Below, one piece after another: positions 37,341 to 46,338 of a stretch of DNA of 64,000 nt. This stretch comes from Thermohalobaculum sp039821125. GTDB taxonomy: Bacteria; Pseudomonadota; Alphaproteobacteria; Rhodobacterales; Rhodobacteraceae. Where the stretch lies: contig JBCBOR010000010.1 in assembly GCA_039821125.1 (NCBI GenBank), positions 1 through 64,000 of the forward strand, in the 5' to 3' direction. Every line of letters starts with the position of its first letter. The first letter of the stretch is position 1. The notes under the pieces are model-generated. The model was not told the origin of the DNA, did not search any database, and saw only the letters and a program-made list of their open reading frames with translations. The position numbers were made by a program, and so were the translations under genes.

Positions 37341-37988
37341 ATGGCCTCGACCATCGAACTCGAAGCCTCGTCTCGCGCCGGTGTGGGCAAAGGGGCTGCC
37401 CGTCAAGCGCGTCGTGAGGGTTTCGTACCGGGTGTTATCTACGGGAACAACAAGGACCCGGAGAGCATCAACATCAAGCAGCCTGTGCTGCTGAAGCTGC
37501 TGCGGGCAGGGAAATTCCTGTCGACCCTGATCAAGCTGAACGTGGACGGCACCGAGCAGACCGTGATCTGCCGCGGTGTGCAGCGCGATGTCGTGAAGGA
37601 TCTGCCGATCCATGCGGACTTCCTGCGCCTGTCCGAGCGGTCGCGCATCACCCTGATGATTCCGGTGGAGTTCATCAACGAAGAAGAAGCCCCCGGCATC
37701 AAGAAGGGCGGCGTTCTGACCGTTGTGCGGAACGAGATTGAACTGAGGGTCCGTGCCAGCGCGATCCCGGAGCAGATCACCGTTGATATGACCGGGCTGG
37801 ACGTGAACGACGTGGTCCGGATCTCGGACGTGACGCTGCCCGATGGCGCAGCGCCGACCATCACCGACCGCGACTTCATGATCGCCAACATCTCGGCACC
37901 ATCGGCGCTTATGTCCGAAGGCTCGGAAGACGACGAGACCGAAGGTGAAGCCGCGCCTGAAGGTGAGGCCGAGGCATCGGAGGAGTAA
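37341..37988 (+). CDS. rplY: 50S ribosomal protein L25, CTC family
   Basis: A 215-aa bL25/CTC protein that binds 5S rRNA. The N-terminal L25 domain (residues 1-95) includes GVGKGAARQARREGFVPGVIYG and RDVVKDLPIHADFLRL. The C-terminal TL5 domain (about 96-190) is followed by an acidic Glu-rich tail typical of alphaproteobacteria. GGAG lies 8 nt before the ATG at 37341. A strong terminator at 38023 follows. No pth gene follows inside this unit, unlike many genomes. Confidence 0.96.
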   Translation: MASTIELEASSRAGVGKGAARQARREGFVPGVIYGNNKDPESINIKQPVLLKLLRAGKFLSTLIKLNVDGTEQTVICRGVQRDVVKDLPIHADFLRLSERSRITLMIPVEFINEEEAPGIKKGGVLTVVRNEIELRVRASAIPEQITVDMTGLDVNDVVRISDVTLPDGAAPTITDRDFMIANISAPSALMSEGSEDDETEGEAAPEGEAEASEE

Positions 37989-38022
37989 GGTCTCCGCCTC
38001 GAGCACGCCGGTCGGCTTTAGG

Positions 38023-38050
38023 AAAGGGCGCTTTCGGAGCGCCCTTTTTC
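38023..38050 (+). terminator. Intrinsic terminator of rplY
   Basis: AAAGGGCGCT pairs with AGCGCCCTTT around TTCGG and continues into TTC. It lies 34 bp after the rplY stop. On the minus strand it may also end the eight-gene operon, whose last gene stops at 38080. Confidence 0.9.
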
Positions 38051-38079
38051 GTTTCAATGAACGGGTTTGCGTAGGCCTG

Positions 38080-38877
38080 CTACGAGAAGACCTCGGCCAG
38101 CGAGCTCATCTCGGTCCCTTCCTTGATCTCCCGCAGTCGAGCATAGGTCAGTGCTGCGATCGATCCTCCCAGGGCGTAGAAGAAGCCGGATACCAGCGAT
38201 CCTGAGATCAAGGCCAAGATGATGCCGAGCGTTCCGAGGAAGGCGAAGGCAAACTGCAGACCGGCTGAAAGCAACGAGATCCCGAACATGATCAGGCCGT
38301 AGAGCAGGAGCAGGCCGACCACCGGCCAGCGATACTCCTTGGTCAGGCGAGCGCTGCGCCCGAACGCGCCAAATCCCACCCCCTCGATCACGATGGCGGG
38401 CATAATCACGAACCAGAGCGCACCGAGATAGAGGCCGGGGACGATCAGGAAGACCAACCCGACGTAGACCGCGATACCGCCGATCAGCATGCAGAGCACG
38501 ACCGGGCCGATATGTTTCAGACCGGTCGACAAGGCACGCGGTACGCTGATTTCCTCGCCCGAGCGCGTCGCGTACGCGGCATAAGTGACCGCCGCGGCGG
38601 CAAAGCCCCACAACACGAAGCCGAAGATGCTGAGAAGGTACGTCATGTACTGCGGGATCCCGGCGATCTCGTTCACGTAGGCTTCGGGGTCGGTCATGGC
38701 CAGCGTCGGGTTCAGGCTGACGGGGCCGTAGATCAGAAGGCCAAGCAGAACACCCGCGATGGCGGGCAGTGTCGCGATGATCATCATCGGCACGAGGTTG
38801 CTGAAGACGAGCGAGAACGCCTCGCCCAGAATTGAACCGACGCCCAAGGCGGCGGGTTTCGCGGTCACATCGCTCAT
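38080..38877 (-). CDS. Six-TM membrane protein, paralogue C (end of the MoxR operon)
   Basis: A 265-aa polytopic inner-membrane protein with about six helices. The motif IEGVGFGAFGRSARLTKEYRW and the C-terminal YARLREIKEGTEMSSLAEVFS are shared with the protein encoded just upstream (38978-39862) and with the one at 17457-18194. The family resembles YciC or GDPD membrane domains. AGGGA precedes the ATG at 38877. It is separated by 100 bp from its upstream paralogue, so it is probably the last gene of the MoxR-DUF58 operon, although a separate promoter is possible. Confidence 0.72.
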   Translation of the reverse strand: MSDVTAKPAALGVGSILGEAFSLVFSNLVPMMIIATLPAIAGVLLGLLIYGPVSLNPTLAMTDPEAYVNEIAGIPQYMTYLLSIFGFVLWGFAAAAVTYAAYATRSGEEISVPRALSTGLKHIGPVVLCMLIGGIAVYVGLVFLIVPGLYLGALWFVIMPAIVIEGVGFGAFGRSARLTKEYRWPVVGLLLLYGLIMFGISLLSAGLQFAFAFLGTLGIILALISGSLVSGFFYALGGSIAALTYARLREIKEGTEMSSLAEVFS

Positions 38878-38977
38878 GGCAATCCCTGTCAGTCTGAAAG
38901 GCATAAGTCTCGGCGAGCGTACCTGATATTGCTGCACCTGTCTGCGGTCTGACCTGCCGCCCAAAGCGCTACCTGCG

Positions 38978-39862
38978 CTATTCGAAGACCGTGATCATAT
39001 CCTCGATGTCCGGGGGCTCCTTGATCTCGATCAGTCTGAGCCGCAGCACGACAATCGAGAGTGTCAGGATTGCGATCGTGATGCTCAGACCCAGCCCGAA
39101 GTCGAGAAACAGCAGCACCTCCTGCAGCTTGTTCGGGATGGAGATCCCCATGACCTCATAGACGAGGTAGCCGCCTGCGAGCGCTGTCCCGGCCACAAAG
39201 ACCCCGCCGAAGATCACCGAGATGACGAAACTCAGCACCAGCGTGCCCGTCCCCTGCCAGCGGTACTCGGCGCTCAGCCAATCGCTGCGTTTCAACGCGG
39301 TAAAGCCGATGCGTTCCTGTGAGATCGTCGGCAGGGCGAGGCCCCAGCGTGCGAGCAGGTACATGCCGCCGGTCAGCGACATCAGCAGAGACAGAAAGCC
39401 GACATAGGCACCAGGCAGCAGCGCATTCATGAACATCAGGAACATTACACCCGCAGCGATCAGGATCCCGACCAGAATGACCAAGACCGTCTTGCGGAAC
39501 ATGGCGAGGAAGCATGCGCGCACGGGTGTTCTGGTCCCGCGAATAAAGGCCTGTGCGACCCCGGCCAAGGGACCCGAGGCCAAAGCCGCCCCTGTCCCAA
39601 GCGCTGTCGAGAACGTCAGGAATCCCAGCATCGTGTCGCCCATGCGACCGGACAAACCGAGCATGCCAACGATTTCCCGCTCGAACTCGGACAGTGCCAG
39701 ATAGAGGATACCGAAGATCGATGCCGCGGCAGGCAGCGTCAGCAGGATCACCACCGGCAGGCGCTGAAAGAAGATCGCCAGGGTCTTTGCAACGATATCC
39801 CCGATCCCGAGGATCTGTTTCGGGCGCGGTGGCGTCGGGGTGTCGAGCGCCTCGGTCGTCAA
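38978..39862 (-). CDS. Six-TM membrane protein, paralogue B (MoxR operon)
   Basis: A 294-aa polytopic inner-membrane protein. Central motif QERIGFTALKRSDWLSAEYRW and C-terminal LRLIEIKEPPDIEDMITVFE match the other two paralogues in this window. The start is TTG at 39862, whose bases overlap the TGA stop of the upstream RDD gene (TTGA), a strong sign of coupled translation. It is the seventh gene of the operon. Function unknown; position suggests that it works in the membrane with the RDD and SpoIIM-like proteins. Confidence 0.75.
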   Translation of the reverse strand: MTTEALDTPTPPRPKQILGIGDIVAKTLAIFFQRLPVVILLTLPAAASIFGILYLALSEFEREIVGMLGLSGRMGDTMLGFLTFSTALGTGAALASGPLAGVAQAFIRGTRTPVRACFLAMFRKTVLVILVGILIAAGVMFLMFMNALLPGAYVGFLSLLMSLTGGMYLLARWGLALPTISQERIGFTALKRSDWLSAEYRWQGTGTLVLSFVISVIFGGVFVAGTALAGGYLVYEVMGISIPNKLQEVLLFLDFGLGLSITIAILTLSIVVLRLRLIEIKEPPDIEDMITVFE

Positions 39863-40800
39863 AGCGCCGCCGACTTTTCGTCGTGCTTGTGGAATTTGTC
39901 CTCACGCGCATCGCCGAACAGCTTGCGGCTTTCGAGATAGCGGCGCTGGGCGAGGTAGAACGCCTCGAGGAACTCCGGGATATCCTTGTCGTCGACCTTG
40001 TCCGTGTAGTCGATCTTCGAGCGGATCTTCTCGGAGATGGCCTTCAGGTTCCGCCTGTGCCGCCGTGCGATGTCCTGGCTGTGGCCCGAGGTGTCCACAT
40101 GCAGAACCTTCTCGAGTGTTTGCAGTTCGTAAGCGCCGTAGTGATCAAGCTGATGCGGCAGGAAGGCGAATTTCTCTCGTGCCTCTGCTGCTGGCCGGGT
40201 CGTGAGATCGGGCATCAGGATGGCCTGCGGCTGGTAGATCACATAGGTGTTCGCGATCATGTCACCGAGACGCTGACGTTTCTTGTTGGTCAGGGGCACA
40301 GCGAGCAGCACGCCGATCCAGATGAGCAGGATGATGTACTCGCCAGGCCCTAGTGCGGCGGCGGAGATCATCATTGTCCCGGGATAGAAAACCTCGATCT
40401 CCTTCATCAGGTTGCGCACGGTCACCGAGTAGGGCCTCAGGCTGCGCCCATCCGCGCTGACCACCCGCAGGCGGCAGATCCGTTTGCCCAGTGTCTGTCC
40501 GTTCCAGATCAGCTCGGCCAGCACGTAATAGGGCGCACGGATGAAGAAGAATGAGAGCGAGGCGATGATCCAGAGTGCCGATCCATCAGCGAGATCGGTA
40601 GCAGCCAGAAAGAGCACCAGCACCAGCACGAACATCGATGTGATCAGCAGGTCCGTGATCTGTGCGGCCAGCCGGATCCCGAGACCCGCAACCTCGAAGT
40701 TCAGCGGCACGCCCTCAGGCGGGCGAAAGTCACGGATCATCCGTCCGTCGCGGGTGCTGCGCTGCTTGCGGGCGCGCTTGACAATGGCGGGCGTGCTCAT
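39859..40800 (-). CDS. RDD family membrane protein with C-terminal extension
   Basis: A 313-aa protein. The RDD domain (about residues 30-190) has LGIRLAAQITDLLI with the Arg and Asp of the family name, then LIWNGQTLGKRICRLRVV and KKRQRLGDMIANTYVI, with four hydrophobic segments. The C-terminal 120 residues form a charged cytosolic helical extension with many Arg and Lys. The start at 40800 overlaps the upstream SpoIIM-like gene (ATGA). RDD proteins are often found with MoxR/DUF58/SpoIIM genes. Transport has been proposed for some RDD proteins, but nothing shows it here. Confidence 0.88.
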   Translation of the reverse strand: MSTPAIVKRARKQRSTRDGRMIRDFRPPEGVPLNFEVAGLGIRLAAQITDLLITSMFVLVLVLFLAATDLADGSALWIIASLSFFFIRAPYYVLAELIWNGQTLGKRICRLRVVSADGRSLRPYSVTVRNLMKEIEVFYPGTMMISAAALGPGEYIILLIWIGVLLAVPLTNKKRQRLGDMIANTYVIYQPQAILMPDLTTRPAAEAREKFAFLPHQLDHYGAYELQTLEKVLHVDTSGHSQDIARRHRRNLKAISEKIRSKIDYTDKVDDKDIPEFLEAFYLAQRRYLESRKLFGDAREDKFHKHDEKSAAL

Positions 40801-41813
40801 TCCTTCGCCGCCTTGCGGTCCTGGCCGCGGCCTGAGAACAGGATCCACGAGAGCCAGAGCGCCCCGACGCCCCAGCCGATCATCAGCCGGGTGTCCAGAT
40901 CCTGAACCAGCTGTCGCCCGAAGCCTTCCAGCAGTCCGGCGGCAAACAGCATGATCGCGGCCATGATCGCGAGTTTGACGGCGTCACGCCCCTCGCGCCT
41001 CAGCGCATCGCGGCGGCGCAGGTTCCCGGGGAAGAGCACGGCAAGGCCAAGCCGGAACCCGCCCGCCGTGGCAATACAGATGGCGCTGAGCTCGGTCACC
41101 CCGTGGATCGACAGCCATCCGAAGATGTCCATCCCGATGCCCCGATCCACGTGGAGCGCGACGAACACGCCCAGGATCAGGCCGTTATAGGCGCAGAGCG
41201 CAAAACTCGGCAGGCAAACAAAGACCCCCAGAGCAAAGGCAAACATCGCGATCGTCGTGTTGTGGGAGAAGAGATGCGAGGCAAACGCACCGAGTTCATC
41301 CAAGGCGCTCGTATCGTCCTGATAGATCACCGAGAGCAGATCCTCGCGGCTCGAGCTCAGACCGCGGCCACCGGCCAAGCCCTCGGGCATGAAGGTGTTG
41401 TACCAGGTATTGTCATCGAGGAAGAGCATGTACCCGGTCAGTGCGCCCAACCCCATGGCCAGAAACCCGAGCAAAAGCGGGATGGCTGATCGGCGCATGG
41501 CTTGCGGGATGCCGTAGACAAAGAGGCGCCGGAACAAGCCGCCAAGGCTTTCCTGCGGAGCGTAGACCGCGAGATAGGCCCTGCTGCACAGCGCCTCGAG
41601 ATAGTCGAGCAGCGATTTGTCGAGTGAGATTTCGCGCGCCACAGAGAGCGAGTTCATGGCCTGGCGATAGAGAACCGCGAGGTCGCGCGCATCATCAAAC
41701 CCCAGCGATCGCACGCCGCTGCGTTCGGTCTGCGCGACAATCTTTTCCAGCCGTTGCCAGTCGGCTTCGCGCTCGGCACGGAAACGGGTCGACCGGATCG
41801 TCGCTTCGCTCAT
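40797..41813 (-). CDS. Stage II sporulation protein M-like membrane protein
   Basis: A 338-aa SpoIIM-family protein from a non-sporulating lineage. The N-terminal 100 residues are soluble and helical. Then come about five membrane helices with the SpoIIM-type block SHNTTIAMFAFALGVFVCLPSF, LCAYNGLILGVFVAL and HGVTELSAICIATAGG. In Bacillus SpoIIM acts in peptidoglycan remodelling during engulfment; the role outside Firmicutes is unknown. It overlaps DUF58 by TGATG at 41813 and RDD by ATGA at 40800, so translation is coupled. Confidence 0.88.
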   Translation of the reverse strand: MSEATIRSTRFRAEREADWQRLEKIVAQTERSGVRSLGFDDARDLAVLYRQAMNSLSVAREISLDKSLLDYLEALCSRAYLAVYAPQESLGGLFRRLFVYGIPQAMRRSAIPLLLGFLAMGLGALTGYMLFLDDNTWYNTFMPEGLAGGRGLSSSREDLLSVIYQDDTSALDELGAFASHLFSHNTTIAMFAFALGVFVCLPSFALCAYNGLILGVFVALHVDRGIGMDIFGWLSIHGVTELSAICIATAGGFRLGLAVLFPGNLRRRDALRREGRDAVKLAIMAAIMLFAAGLLEGFGRQLVQDLDTRLMIGWGVGALWLSWILFSGRGQDRKAAKE

Positions 41814-43117
41814 CAGATGATCTCCCGCGACTTGATGTTGAGATAGGTGCTGATCAGCCGGGCGGTCACCGCCTCGGGCAGGGCGTCGACCACGAAGACA
41901 CCGAGGCGCGAGAGGCGCTCCATCACCACGCGCCGTTCGCGCAGCATCTCCGCGGCAGAGACCGAGCGGGCCACATCGCTGAGGTCATCCGGTGCCCGGT
42001 TGGCGATTGCCTCCAACGACGGATCGCGGAGGGCGACGAAAACGATCACGTGCGCCCGGTTCAGGACCGAGATGTTCTCGACCAGCAGTTCCGCGGTCGT
42101 TGTGTCGACGAAATCCGAGAACACCACGACCAGCGAGCGCCGCTTCAGGCGTTGGTGCAGATGCGCCATTGCGAGCGTGTGGTTCGTCTCGACACTGTTG
42201 TAGGTGAGCTCCGATGTGCGTGCGCGCAGTTTGGCGAATGCCGGGCGACCGGGTTCTGGCGGAAGGTACATCCGCGGCTGGCTGTCGAATGCGAAAAGCC
42301 CAACGAGATCCCCGCCCAACCCGGCAGCCCAGGCAGTCGCCAGCGCCGCATTCACCGCATGGTCGATCTTGGGCAGGCCCGCAACCTCCTCGCGCATCAG
42401 AAATCCGTTGTCGAGCGCGAGGACCACATGGTGGTTGCGCTCGGCCCGCATCTCCTTGGCGACCAGCGCGCGGTGGCGGGCCGACTGCTTCCAGTCGATG
42501 GTGCGCGGATCCATGCCGTAGGTAAACTCGCGCAACTGATGGAACTCGGACCCTTCGCCCTTGAGGATGTTCTCCTTCACGCCGAACAGGGTCGAGCGCA
42601 CCGTGACATCGATCTGGCCCGACTGCACCGGGCGTACGTTGGGCACCGTGGTGACCTCGGCCTCCAGCGGCAATTTCGGACAGAAATGGATCAGCCCAAG
42701 ACGCGATGCCCAACCGAGCCATAGCCGTTCGATCGGCCAGCGCCCGCGGCGCCGCGCGCGCATGCCAATGGTGCTCTGCGCCCCGTCTTGCGTGGCCTCG
42801 AAGTGCACTTCCTCCGGCCCTTCCAGTCCCGGCGGATAGGCCAGCTTGCATCTGAGATCGCGCGGAATGGCCTGATCGGCGGTCACATCCAGGGTGAACT
42901 CCCCTGTCTCATTGGTGAAAATCTCGTCCGGACCAGAGAAGTCGACACGCCACCCTCCACGCGCCCGGCTGAGATAGAGATCCGCGATCAGCAAAAGACC
43001 CAGCAGCCCGAACAGTATCAGGCCCGTCGCGTTGGGCAGATCCTCGATCGAGATGGCCAGCATCGATATCGCGAAGGCCGCGATCGAGAGCCACATGAGC
43101 CGGGTCGATGGGCGCAT
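41813..43117 (-). CDS. DUF58 domain protein (degenerate vWA fold)
   Basis: A 434-aa membrane-associated DUF58 protein. Two hydrophobic helices (about residues 5-48) are followed by a beta-domain and a vWA-like domain. The DUF58 signature lies near residue 205, GMDPRTIDWKQSARHRALVAKE, given in part as RTIDWKQSARH. The MIDAS-like stretch is LALDNGFLM, without the second Ser of DxSxS, so metal binding may be lost. DUF58 proteins are typical partners of MoxR ATPases. It overlaps both neighbours by TGATG. Confidence 0.9.
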   Translation of the reverse strand: MRPSTRLMWLSIAAFAISMLAISIEDLPNATGLILFGLLGLLLIADLYLSRARGGWRVDFSGPDEIFTNETGEFTLDVTADQAIPRDLRCKLAYPPGLEGPEEVHFEATQDGAQSTIGMRARRRGRWPIERLWLGWASRLGLIHFCPKLPLEAEVTTVPNVRPVQSGQIDVTVRSTLFGVKENILKGEGSEFHQLREFTYGMDPRTIDWKQSARHRALVAKEMRAERNHHVVLALDNGFLMREEVAGLPKIDHAVNAALATAWAAGLGGDLVGLFAFDSQPRMYLPPEPGRPAFAKLRARTSELTYNSVETNHTLAMAHLHQRLKRRSLVVVFSDFVDTTTAELLVENISVLNRAHVIVFVALRDPSLEAIANRAPDDLSDVARSVSAAEMLRERRVVMERLSRLGVFVVDALPEAVTARLISTYLNIKSREII

Positions 43118-44073
43118 CAGCGCGGTGCCTCGATCTGATTGACGATGTTCTCGAGCACGGCGTCAGGGGTGCGTCCCTCGATCTCTGCCGTCGGGCCGAG
43201 CACGATCCGGTGGCGCATCGATGGCCCGAACAGATACTTCACGTCGTCAGGAATGGCATAGTCGCGCCCATCAAGCGCTGCGTAGGCGCGCACTGCACCC
43301 GCCAGTGAGTCCGCAGCACGGGTCGAGGCGCCATGCGAGACCTCGGGGTCGTCGCGGGTCGCGCGCACAAGGTTCAGGATGTAGCGGATCAGATCCTCAT
43401 CCAGCCGGATGCCGTCCACGAGATCTCGGCCTGCGCGGATCTTCTCGAGATCGACAACCGGGGCGATCCCCTCGCGCCGTGCGTTGTGATCGAGCGCCTG
43501 CATGGAATGGCGGCGCAGGATTTCGAACTCGGCCTCTTCCTCGGGGAACTCCACCAGGATCTTGAACAGGAAGCGATCCAGCTGCGCCTCGGGCAGGGGG
43601 TAGGTGCCCTGATGCTCGATCGGGTTCTGCGTCGCAACCACGAAGAAGCAATCGCCGAGGGAATGATCCACACCGTCGATCGTCGCGATCCGCTCGTTCA
43701 TCACCTGCAGCAGGGCCGCCTGCGTTTTGGGCGGAGCGCGGTTGATCTCGTCCCCCAGCAGGATGTCGGTAAAAACCGGCCCCTTGGTCAGCTTGAACTC
43801 GTTCGACCCAAAATCGAAGATGTTGGCCCCCAGCACGTCGCCCGGCATCAGGTCGGGCGTGAATTGGATGCGTCCGAAATCAAGGGTCATCGCGGCGGCA
43901 AGGCTTTGCGCTAGCAGCGTTTTCGCGGTCCCTGGAGGTCCCTCCAGCAGGCAGTGGCCGCGTGCAAACATGCCGATCAGCAGCATCTCGATGGCTTCGT
44001 CCTGGCCGTGAACGGCCTTGCCAATCTCGCCGCGAATGGCCTCAGCCAGCGACTGGAGTTCGTCCAAATTCAT
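43117..44073 (-). CDS. MoxR family AAA+ ATPase
   Basis: A 318-aa MoxR-type AAA+ ATPase, a chaperone-like machine thought to remodel or load cofactors into partner proteins. Walker A is GPPGTAKT at 45-52, Walker B LLGDEINRAPPKTQ near 106, sensor 1 VVATQNPIEHQGTYPLPEAQLDRF split over about residues 145-165, and Arg/sensor 2 elements in the C-terminal lid. The start at 44073 lies 32 nt inside the upstream DUF4350 gene. It is the third gene of the operon. Partners are likely the DUF58 protein and the membrane proteins. Confidence 0.93.
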   Translation of the reverse strand: MNLDELQSLAEAIRGEIGKAVHGQDEAIEMLLIGMFARGHCLLEGPPGTAKTLLAQSLAAAMTLDFGRIQFTPDLMPGDVLGANIFDFGSNEFKLTKGPVFTDILLGDEINRAPPKTQAALLQVMNERIATIDGVDHSLGDCFFVVATQNPIEHQGTYPLPEAQLDRFLFKILVEFPEEEAEFEILRRHSMQALDHNARREGIAPVVDLEKIRAGRDLVDGIRLDEDLIRYILNLVRATRDDPEVSHGASTRAADSLAGAVRAYAALDGRDYAIPDDVKYLFGPSMRHRIVLGPTAEIEGRTPDAVLENIVNQIEAPR

Positions 44074-45439
44074 GGTGCACCTTGTTGTAACAGTCTTCAA
44101 AACGGTCGAGATGGTGGAGCAGGTCACCGCTATCGTGGCGCGGCGTTGCCGAGGCGTCGGCGAGTTCCTGCGCCAATTCGGGTGATTTGCGCGAGACAAG
44201 CCGGGTCAGCACCTCCAGCGGGTCCTGATCCGCCGGCCTGTGCGGGCCGAGCAGGTCCGAGGCAAGTTGTCCGAGACGCGCCTTGATATGCGCCTCGAGC
44301 AGAGCGCCATCATGGTTCGATAGGCGCAGCAGGCGCGCCTTGGCGGCGATCGAGATTTCCTTTGAAGCGCGTGGTTCGTCCTCGTAGACGCGCGCCAGCG
44401 GGCCGTACCGGGTGAATGCCCGCCATAGAACCAGTGCGCCAACTAAGGCGAAGGCGATCCAGATCATCGTAAAGGGCCAGACGAACATGCGCCCGAAATC
44501 GTTCCAGTCGCGTTCGTAATCGTTGCCGCCGTAGTAGCCGTCCTCGACCGTCAGGAACCTGTTCGTGTGATCGACCACGACAGGTTTCGAGAGATCGACG
44601 CCGTGGCTTGCGGAGGCCTCTTCCCCATCGCTCCCGGAGGATGCCGGTGCGATGTCCGCACTGGAGTCCTCCATCGCCTGAAGGATCGCAAGCGCCGCGT
44701 CGGCGTTTTCGGACCGGCTGAGGCCATGGTTGTTCAACACATCGGGATCGGCGAGCACCCAGTAGACATTGCCATCGAACGCTTTGCACTCGACCAGCAA
44801 TTGTGCGTCCTCGAGCCCCAGCAGGGTCTTGCAGCCGCTGTTGCGCAGGGTCTGGGTGTGCAGCACACCAATACGGAACTCCTGTCCGGCGATCCCGTGC
44901 CCGACATCCGCGAACCCACCGGGATCGCGGCGCAGGCGCCCGACCGGCATGCCAATCTGCGACAGAAGGCGGTTGAGGTCCTGCTCAGGGATCAGAAGGT
45001 CCTTGTGCGCAACGCTCAGCATCCGCATGCCAGCGCGCCATTTCGGCAGAACCACCAGGGTTGGCAGCGACGAGATTTTCTCCTCGAAGATCCACAGTTC
45101 CAGATCCTTCTCGGTGGTCTGCGCGATGACTTCGGCCCGGGTGGTCGGTGTTTCCTGATCCGTCTTCAGGTCGACATCAAAGAGCGGAAGGATGCGCACG
45201 CCGATGGTCCCCTGGGTCAGGCGGGCGCCGCCGCGGAATGACCGGGCTTCGATGTCATTGCCGCGCAGCCAGCTCACGAGGCCGTTGTACCCCGAAGCCG
45301 AGCGTTGCAGGGCGCGGTTGCTGTCGAAATTGAACAGCCAGAGCAGGGCGAGAACAGCGACGATCACACCGCCGATCACAAGGATCTCGTTCCCGCTGCC
45401 GCGTTTCGCGATCGACGAGGTCGTGGGGTTGGTGCTCAT
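44042..45439 (-). CDS. DUF4350 domain protein
   Basis: A 465-aa protein with a first membrane helix (about residues 18-36, ILVIGGVIVAVLALLWLFNF). Next is a large extracytoplasmic DUF4350 region with SASGYNGLVSWLRGNDIEARSF near residue 45. A second helix follows near 325-345 (FTMIWIAFALVGALVLWRAF), and a cytosolic helical tail ends the protein. DUF4350 has a GATase-like alpha/beta fold by family description. The start at 45439 overlaps the upstream gene by ATGA. DUF4350 genes accompany MoxR operons in many phyla. Function unknown. Confidence 0.82.
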   Translation of the reverse strand: MSTNPTTSSIAKRGSGNEILVIGGVIVAVLALLWLFNFDSNRALQRSASGYNGLVSWLRGNDIEARSFRGGARLTQGTIGVRILPLFDVDLKTDQETPTTRAEVIAQTTEKDLELWIFEEKISSLPTLVVLPKWRAGMRMLSVAHKDLLIPEQDLNRLLSQIGMPVGRLRRDPGGFADVGHGIAGQEFRIGVLHTQTLRNSGCKTLLGLEDAQLLVECKAFDGNVYWVLADPDVLNNHGLSRSENADAALAILQAMEDSSADIAPASSGSDGEEASASHGVDLSKPVVVDHTNRFLTVEDGYYGGNDYERDWNDFGRMFVWPFTMIWIAFALVGALVLWRAFTRYGPLARVYEDEPRASKEISIAAKARLLRLSNHDGALLEAHIKARLGQLASDLLGPHRPADQDPLEVLTRLVSRKSPELAQELADASATPRHDSGDLLHHLDRFEDCYNKVHHEFGRTPVAG

Positions 45440-46194
45440 CTCGTGCCCGCCCCCGCAAAGATTGGCCTGGCTGCGGCGAGGCAGTCGTCCCACCGCTCTT
45501 CGCTGACATCGCGTCCGCCGAAATGGACGATCTCGGCCTCGCGCACGAGGCGGCGGATCACAGCGAAATGGGTCCAGGATTTCGGCAAAACACGCACCAC
45601 GTCGCGCGCTGTTTGCGCCCGGCCAAGGCGAATGTTGTTCTTCTCCGCTGCAAGCTCCAGAGCGCGGCTGACCAGCAGGATCAGCGCCTCGCGTCGGTCG
45701 GCCATGGATTTGAGACGCTCGAGGAAACTGTCGATCGGCTGATCGGACGAGGCGCCGATCGTCATGCCGTTTGAGGGCGCGTCGGCTTTGCGCCTGGATT
45801 GCTCATTCGTCGCCTTGAACGAGACTTTCACGGCGCCGCTGTTCTTCACGATGACAAAAATCAGGAAGGCCAGCAGCACGCCGAAAAAGATGACCCAGAA
45901 CCAGCGCTCGGTCCCCCAGGAGGATGAGTCCTGCACGTCGTCCGGTTCCGGGACGTCGATCCGGATATCCCCGTCCGGCTCGAACGGCGCGCTGGGACGC
46001 AGGTAGATGATCTCGGAATCGACCCTCTCTCCGCGGATCGTGCGCTCATAGGCTTCGTTGGGACCGGTGGTAGGCTCGACATCGGCTTCTGTCAGCGCCA
46101 GAGCCGGGACACTCGCTAGGCCGATCAGCACCACTGAGATTGTTGCACCGGCTCGAAAAAGACGCATCGTCAGAAAAAATCCCAGCACTCGCAT
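45436..46194 (-). CDS. DUF4129-like membrane protein (first gene of MoxR operon)
   Basis: A 252-aa single-pass protein: an N-terminal signal peptide (about residues 10-34), a short periplasmic part, one membrane helix near 100-120 (FWVIFFGVLLAFLIFVIV), and a cytosolic tail. The tail has LGRAQTARDVVRVLP and EIVHFGGRDVSEERW, the pattern of DUF4129 C-terminal regions (arginine-rich, then FGG). The start is ATG at 46194 or ATG at 46167; neither has a clear Shine-Dalgarno. It heads the eight-gene operon, so the promoter should lie within 46195-46338. Confidence 0.75.
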   Translation of the reverse strand: MRVLGFFLTMRLFRAGATISVVLIGLASVPALALTEADVEPTTGPNEAYERTIRGERVDSEIIYLRPSAPFEPDGDIRIDVPEPDDVQDSSSWGTERWFWVIFFGVLLAFLIFVIVKNSGAVKVSFKATNEQSRRKADAPSNGMTIGASSDQPIDSFLERLKSMADRREALILLVSRALELAAEKNNIRLGRAQTARDVVRVLPKSWTHFAVIRRLVREAEIVHFGGRDVSEERWDDCLAAARPIFAGAGTR

Positions 46195-46338
46195 TGAAAG
46201 GTCAGGCCCCCCTCGGTTGAGGTGGAGCTAAGGCATCAACAGTGACAGTTTAAAGGAGAAATCGCGGCCATACCATCCAAGCGTTGCGGATCGGCCGCAC
46301 TTTTGCTGTGCATTTTTTGTGCGGGCTTATCTCCCGGC

